Source of the DNA: Tamarix chinensis
Lineage: Eukaryota; Streptophyta; Magnoliopsida; Caryophyllales; Tamaricaceae
Direction of reading: 5' to 3'
Length of the DNA: 64,000 nt
NCBI GenBank assembly: GCA_030549775.1
Contig: CM060172.1
Coordinates: forward strand, 2,168,123 to 2,232,122
Shown: positions 59,550-64,000 of the stretch, piece by piece
Numbering within the stretch: position 1 is the first letter of the stretch
Layout: the number at the start of each line of letters is the position of its first letter
Program-made: the position numbers and the translations under genes
Notes under the pieces: model-generated
What the model saw: only the letters and a program-made list of their open reading frames with translations
Databases searched by the model: none
What the model was told of the DNA's origin: nothing

Positions 59550-62500
59550 TGTAACACCCCTAATTTAGGAACTAGAAAATTTTATTTTGAAGATAATGTA
59601 GAAGCATTTGAAAAGCAAAATCAGAAAATATTACCATCATATCAACCATAAGAGAGGTGTGATCATCACCTAGCCCATGCCTGATGCAATGAAAAACGAA
59701 AAAAAAATGCATGCTCATAATATTAATACAACAATACATGATAATAAAATGGAGAACAATAATATAGATAGAAGGATTATAAGAGTTTACAAATCCAAAT
59801 ATAGGAAATCAAAGCCAAAAGTTTAAATAACTAGAAGAACAATAACATCCCAATACAATGGGCAAAACACTCTAGTCGGTTAGCCTAACTCTCAACATAA
59901 AAATAAATCTCTAACCCTAAGAAATAGCTAGCTACTGTCCTACGTCATCACCCTCAACATACTCTAACTGAGAGTCATACACCTACAAATCATCCTTTAC
60001 TCCCCAAACTAGAAGCCGGATCATCACAATAACCACACAAGTGTAGTATTGGTATACTGAAGTATTGGTAAATCATACTACCTAAAACATGGTAAGGCTC
60101 ATGCAACACATCGAAGTAATATAATAGCATGGTGATAAGCATAACAATATAAATCAACACTTAGGATCATGGCAGTAATAGAACAAGGTATGCATATATG
60201 GAAAATCATGGAAGAATAGTGAATACGAGAAGTGCAGACACTCCACACAATGTAAACCATATTTTACTTTTTTATTTAGTGATCACATAATTTTTAGTTA
60301 TTAAGATAGTTATTTCAACCACATCTAGTTCTCCACCATGAACAAAAGTCATGGTAGAAAATAAACATAATGGGATACCACATCCACTACTTGGGGTTAG
60401 GACACATCGAAGGAGATTTTCTCTAGGGATATTATACCTACCATATATTGAGTGCACTTGCCTCAAGGGCTAACACAAATCAGGATACCACACCCACCAC
60501 ATGTGATTGAAGTACATCAAAGGACTTATACCCAGATAACTCACCCACCACACCTTGTTTGCCTCCACCGTGAGGGCTAAAATGTTGGGATACCACACTT
60601 GCCAAATAATAGACAATAGAAAGTGTTAGGGGACTTGTACATGGGATACCTAACCCACCCATACTAGACACTAATACCATACTTATCTACCATAATATAA
60701 TCCTATACCTCAAAGATATGTACATACCCCCTACCAACCACAACTCGATAGAATGGTAATGGATAATGAGTGAAAAATATAAACCAGAAAGCAATCCACC
60801 CATTGTCTCCCAATCAGCCATCCCGAGAGTTAGAGAAAAAGGCTCGAACGATGTCTTATTCCATTATTATATATTTTCAAGTGATATCACAAATCATAAA
60901 TAAAATCCACAAAAAGTCCAAGTGGGAGTTTTCAAGTGATAACACCAAACACATCACAGGAATAAAAGCTACCAATTGGTTATTCCCAAGTAATAACACC
61001 AAACATGATAGAATTTTGTTATTAATCAAATTGAGCGTTTCCAAGTAATAATAACAAACAAAATTAAATTCCATTATTAACCAAATTGGTTTTTTCCATG
61101 TGATAAAACCAAACACATCACACGGAATAAAGGCTGGTAAGTGAGTGTTTAGAGATGACACTAAAGTTCACCAGTTCAATTCCAATTATCATCATTATGT
61201 TTCTTATTAATTCAAGGGAAATCATGATTGAAATCATAATTTAAATATTGAAATCACTTGGAGATATCAACACAAAAGGCCTAAAAGAAGAACCACAATC
61301 AACAAACAAACCAAGTGGCATATAGCTAGACCATTTGATCGATCCTTAGGGCTAGTTGACTAGTTTAGTTGTACCATACTTGAGCCAAATTAACACCATT
61401 GGACCAATTGACTGGTTGGTCTCACTAATTGATTTTTCATAGGAAATCAGTCAATAGGTTTGGTCTAATTGGTCAATGGGTTTAAGTAGAGACTGGACTA
61501 CTCTAGTTGTAGGGTCACCAGTCAATGGGTCAGGTGAATCAATCGGCTATTCATAGAAACCATTCACCTGTTAATTGAAATAATCAATTAATCTCACAAC
61601 CAACTGATCAAAATTTCCAAAATGTTCAACTACTCACACAACCTATCGATGGGTTTAGCTAACTGATCGATTGTTTTGGGTAAAACATCACCCAAACTTG
61701 TAATGCACAAACCCAAAATTTACCAAACTTTACCATATTAATCCTAGCATGCTTCTATATTATAAAATACAAAAAGACATGCTGCATACATAGAAAAACA
61801 TGGATACATGATAATGTGGGCATTTAAATGGATCATGCTCCAAGTACCAATTCATATATAGAATCAGAGAAACCCAACAATGATTAACCTTAATAAGCAA
61901 TTCGAGCACATGCTCAAATTCTAGAATACAATTTGACCATGCTCACATAATACACACTAATAATATGAAACCTCAATAAACAACATAACCTCATTCATAT
62001 TAATGGTAAGAACGCCTTACCTTGAAGCAATTTTTCTAGCATAAAAATTCTACTTGATGGCTATCTAGCAATACCTTGATTCATAAGAGAATCAAAATCA
62101 AAACCATTAAAATTTGCTATAAAAATCCAATAAGAATCAAGGAAGAATCAGAAGAAGAAAAAGAAGAATAACACACAACCCAACCTTGTTCTTAGAAATA
62201 AAATGCCAAGGAAAGAAACTAAAATCTTTAACCTTTCTCAGACTTGAATCCTTCCTTGCATAATAGTAACATGGGAGAACTAAAACCAATATTAGAAGAA
62301 GAAAAAGGAGACAATTCTATATCAAAGACGGAAGGAAGCTAGAGCAATCCTCTATTCTTCTTTTGCATAGAAGAGCAAGGGAAAGAATGAAGGACTGCTC
62401 AACACTTGGGAAATTTCCACCAAGAAAAGGGAGAAGAAAGCAAGAACAACGGGTGAGAAATGAAAATAGATCAAGAATAGAGGGTAAAGATGTGAGGGTT

Positions 62501-63149
62501 GGTTGATATTCATAGGAAAGAGAGAGATAATACTAATACGGTTGAGTGTCAGCTACCAAGAGGTAAGGACATACATGATGGGGTGATGGAGGTTAAGTAC
62601 AGATAATAAGTGACATGGTAGTAGGCTCGTGAGTAAGGGAATGAGTGCATGAAGTAAACCATGCAACCCGGCTACCAGAAGAGAGATGCATTGGTGAGGG
62701 AGAAGAGAGAAGGTAAGGCATGTATCAAAAGTGTTTTTTGGGAAATTTTAGCTAAATAAAATCATAAATCATCTAGATAATGTGAAAAAGAACCAAATTA
62801 TGCTTATTATCACAAATAGAATAAATTTTGAAGTTTTTCAAAACATTAGAAAGGGTTTTAAATCAAAATCACAAATGGATATAAAATCACAAGATAACCA
62901 TTTAATTGGTTTGGGCAAATCAGTTGAATGGTTTGTTGAGAAAAAAATTATCAATCTTTGAGTGTATCAGTCAATTTATTTATAATACCAAAACTAATTT
63001 AAAAAAATTATCAATCTTTTCTCAGTTGACTGGTATGCCTTAAATTCACATTTTAAAAAAATTTCAAGCCTAATATAATACCAAAACTAATTTATTTATA
63101 TTGACATAATTTTAAACACATTTTGAGGGATTTTAGGATGAGGTATTAT
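59550..63149 (-). mobile_element. Gypsy solo LTR (family 1) nested in a family 3 LTR
   Basis: A 3.6-kb element starts TGTAACACCCCTAATTTAGG and ends GATGAGGTATTAT, flanked by AGGGG (59545-59549 and 63150-63154; one base of end ambiguity). It aligns with 18-3380 over its whole length, including GA-rich sequence near 62140-62720 and the motif cluster at 61320-61670. No coding sequence. Confidence 0.8.
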
Positions 63150-63891
63150 AGGGGTCGTGGTAGTTTTAGGTAAAGGAGAAGGGAGTTGGGGTTTTTTTGT
63201 GAGAATGTAAGTTGGTGTTGGGGTGGTTTTCATAGGAGTTACTGAAGTTCAGGGTGAGGGATTGGTGGGATTTGTCAAAGCTAAGGAAATGTGTCCAGTG
63301 GTGGAGAGCATTGTAGAGAATAAAATGATGGAAATGTAGGACGATAATGAAGGGCCTTCTTTCTTTCTCGAGGGAGCTTAGGAGAAGGTGGGGAGAATGG
63401 TAGATGTTTAAGGGATGAAAGCACAATACAAAGGAAAAGAAGAATGAGATGAAGGCTCATTTACATGGATGGTGGCATGAGGGAAATTATGGAGTGAAAC
63501 AAGGAAAGGGAAACATGGGAGAGAGGGAGGTGTAGTGTAGGGTATAGAGTGTGTAGGTTTACACTAAGGAAATAATGGAGGAAAGATCAATAAAATATAG
63601 AATAGGTTAGGCCTTAAGCTAGGGAATTATTTAGGGGAGGGTAGAAAATATTCAGTTATTAGATTCTAGATTTTTTAACCCAACAAATATTGGCTAAGGT
63701 CTAATTTAGGATTACTATTTAATATACACTCTCAAAAAAATTATAATCTAATTAAATTTATATATAATATTTCATAATGATAATAATATATCAACAATAT
63801 ATTTACTACAAAACACCCTATAATAATTATTACGACTAAGACACATAATTACTGATTTATAATTTGAGTTTTCAAAAAATGAGGTATTACA
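63150..63891 (-). mobile_element. Gypsy LTR (family 3), second part
   Basis: It continues 56441-59549. ATATTCAGTTATTAGATTCTAG and ACTCTCAAAAAAATTATAA match 32165-32290, and GAGGTATTACA at 63881-63891 is the LTR start seen inverted (TGTAATACCTC). The minus ORF 63166-63426 is the CT-rich part. Confidence 0.75.
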
Positions 63892-64000
63892 TTACTAACC
63901 CTTAAAAGAGACTTCGTCCCTAAGTTAAACAAAATAAAACTAACTTGCTACAACCTCGGATGGTCTTAAAGCAAAGGTTCTACAAGCTGGGGGTCACTAC
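63892..64000 (-). mobile_element. 3' internal end of a minus-strand gypsy element, leaving the window
   Basis: Inverted, it reads GAGGTTGTAGCAAGTTAGTT, TTATTTTGTTTAACTTAGGGACGAAGTCTC and a purine-rich AAGGGTTAGTAA before the LTR, the same order as 50055-50123. The rest of the element lies beyond 64000. Confidence 0.7.

Noticed and set aside
1..64000. tRNA or rRNA genes and organelle DNA insertions
   Set aside because: I looked for the tRNA B-box and for organelle gene segments and saw none, but a computed search was not possible.

Overview
The window is nuclear DNA from a flowering plant with large, transposon-filled introns: AT-rich, GT-AG introns, Ty1/copia and Ty3/gypsy relics, LINEs and MITEs, and one conserved plant gene. 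There are no operons, CRISPR arrays, rRNA genes or recognisable tRNAs. The species cannot be fixed from sequence alone.

One host gene is supported. It runs on the + strand and encodes the C-terminal half of a plant HAD-superfamily (CbbY-like) protein. Four exons (13156-13310, 13414-13498, 28467-28610, 47429-47531) join in frame with matching phases into 161 residues ending in TAA. The introns between them are 103 bp, about 15.0 kb and about 18.8 kb. No earlier exon was recognised, so the next intron upstream may exceed 13 kb.

Layout. 1-4.5 kb: a 3.4-kb gypsy-type solo LTR (5-bp target duplication) inside another LTR-like repeat. 4.6-13.1 kb: unassigned sequence, a second LTR-like copy and a long inverted repeat (10.5-12.4 kb). 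13.1-13.5 kb: two exons. 13.5-28.5 kb (giant intron): a hAT-like MITE, a LINE, a miniature LTR element carrying a deleted gypsy element, a second LINE and a degraded copia; all the oriented retroelements point against the gene. 28.5-28.6 kb: third exon. 28.6-47.4 kb (giant intron): LTR fragments, a gypsy gag-pro-RT relic split by a solo LTR, an LTR-like repeat holding a MITE, copia and LINE fragments, and a copia element with both LTRs that holds a third MITE and a LINE piece. 47.4-47.5 kb: last exon. 49.5-64 kb: long gypsy LTRs in both orientations, one interrupted by another solo LTR. They contain CT-rich, GGTAATT and CCAC-GTGG tandem tracts that create spurious ORFs.

The strongest observations are the phase-consistent gene split by giant introns, a CpG-rich hAT-like MITE family with three copies in exact 8-bp target duplications, and several nests whose insertion order can be read directly. 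I found nothing that looks like a new enzymatic or defence system.
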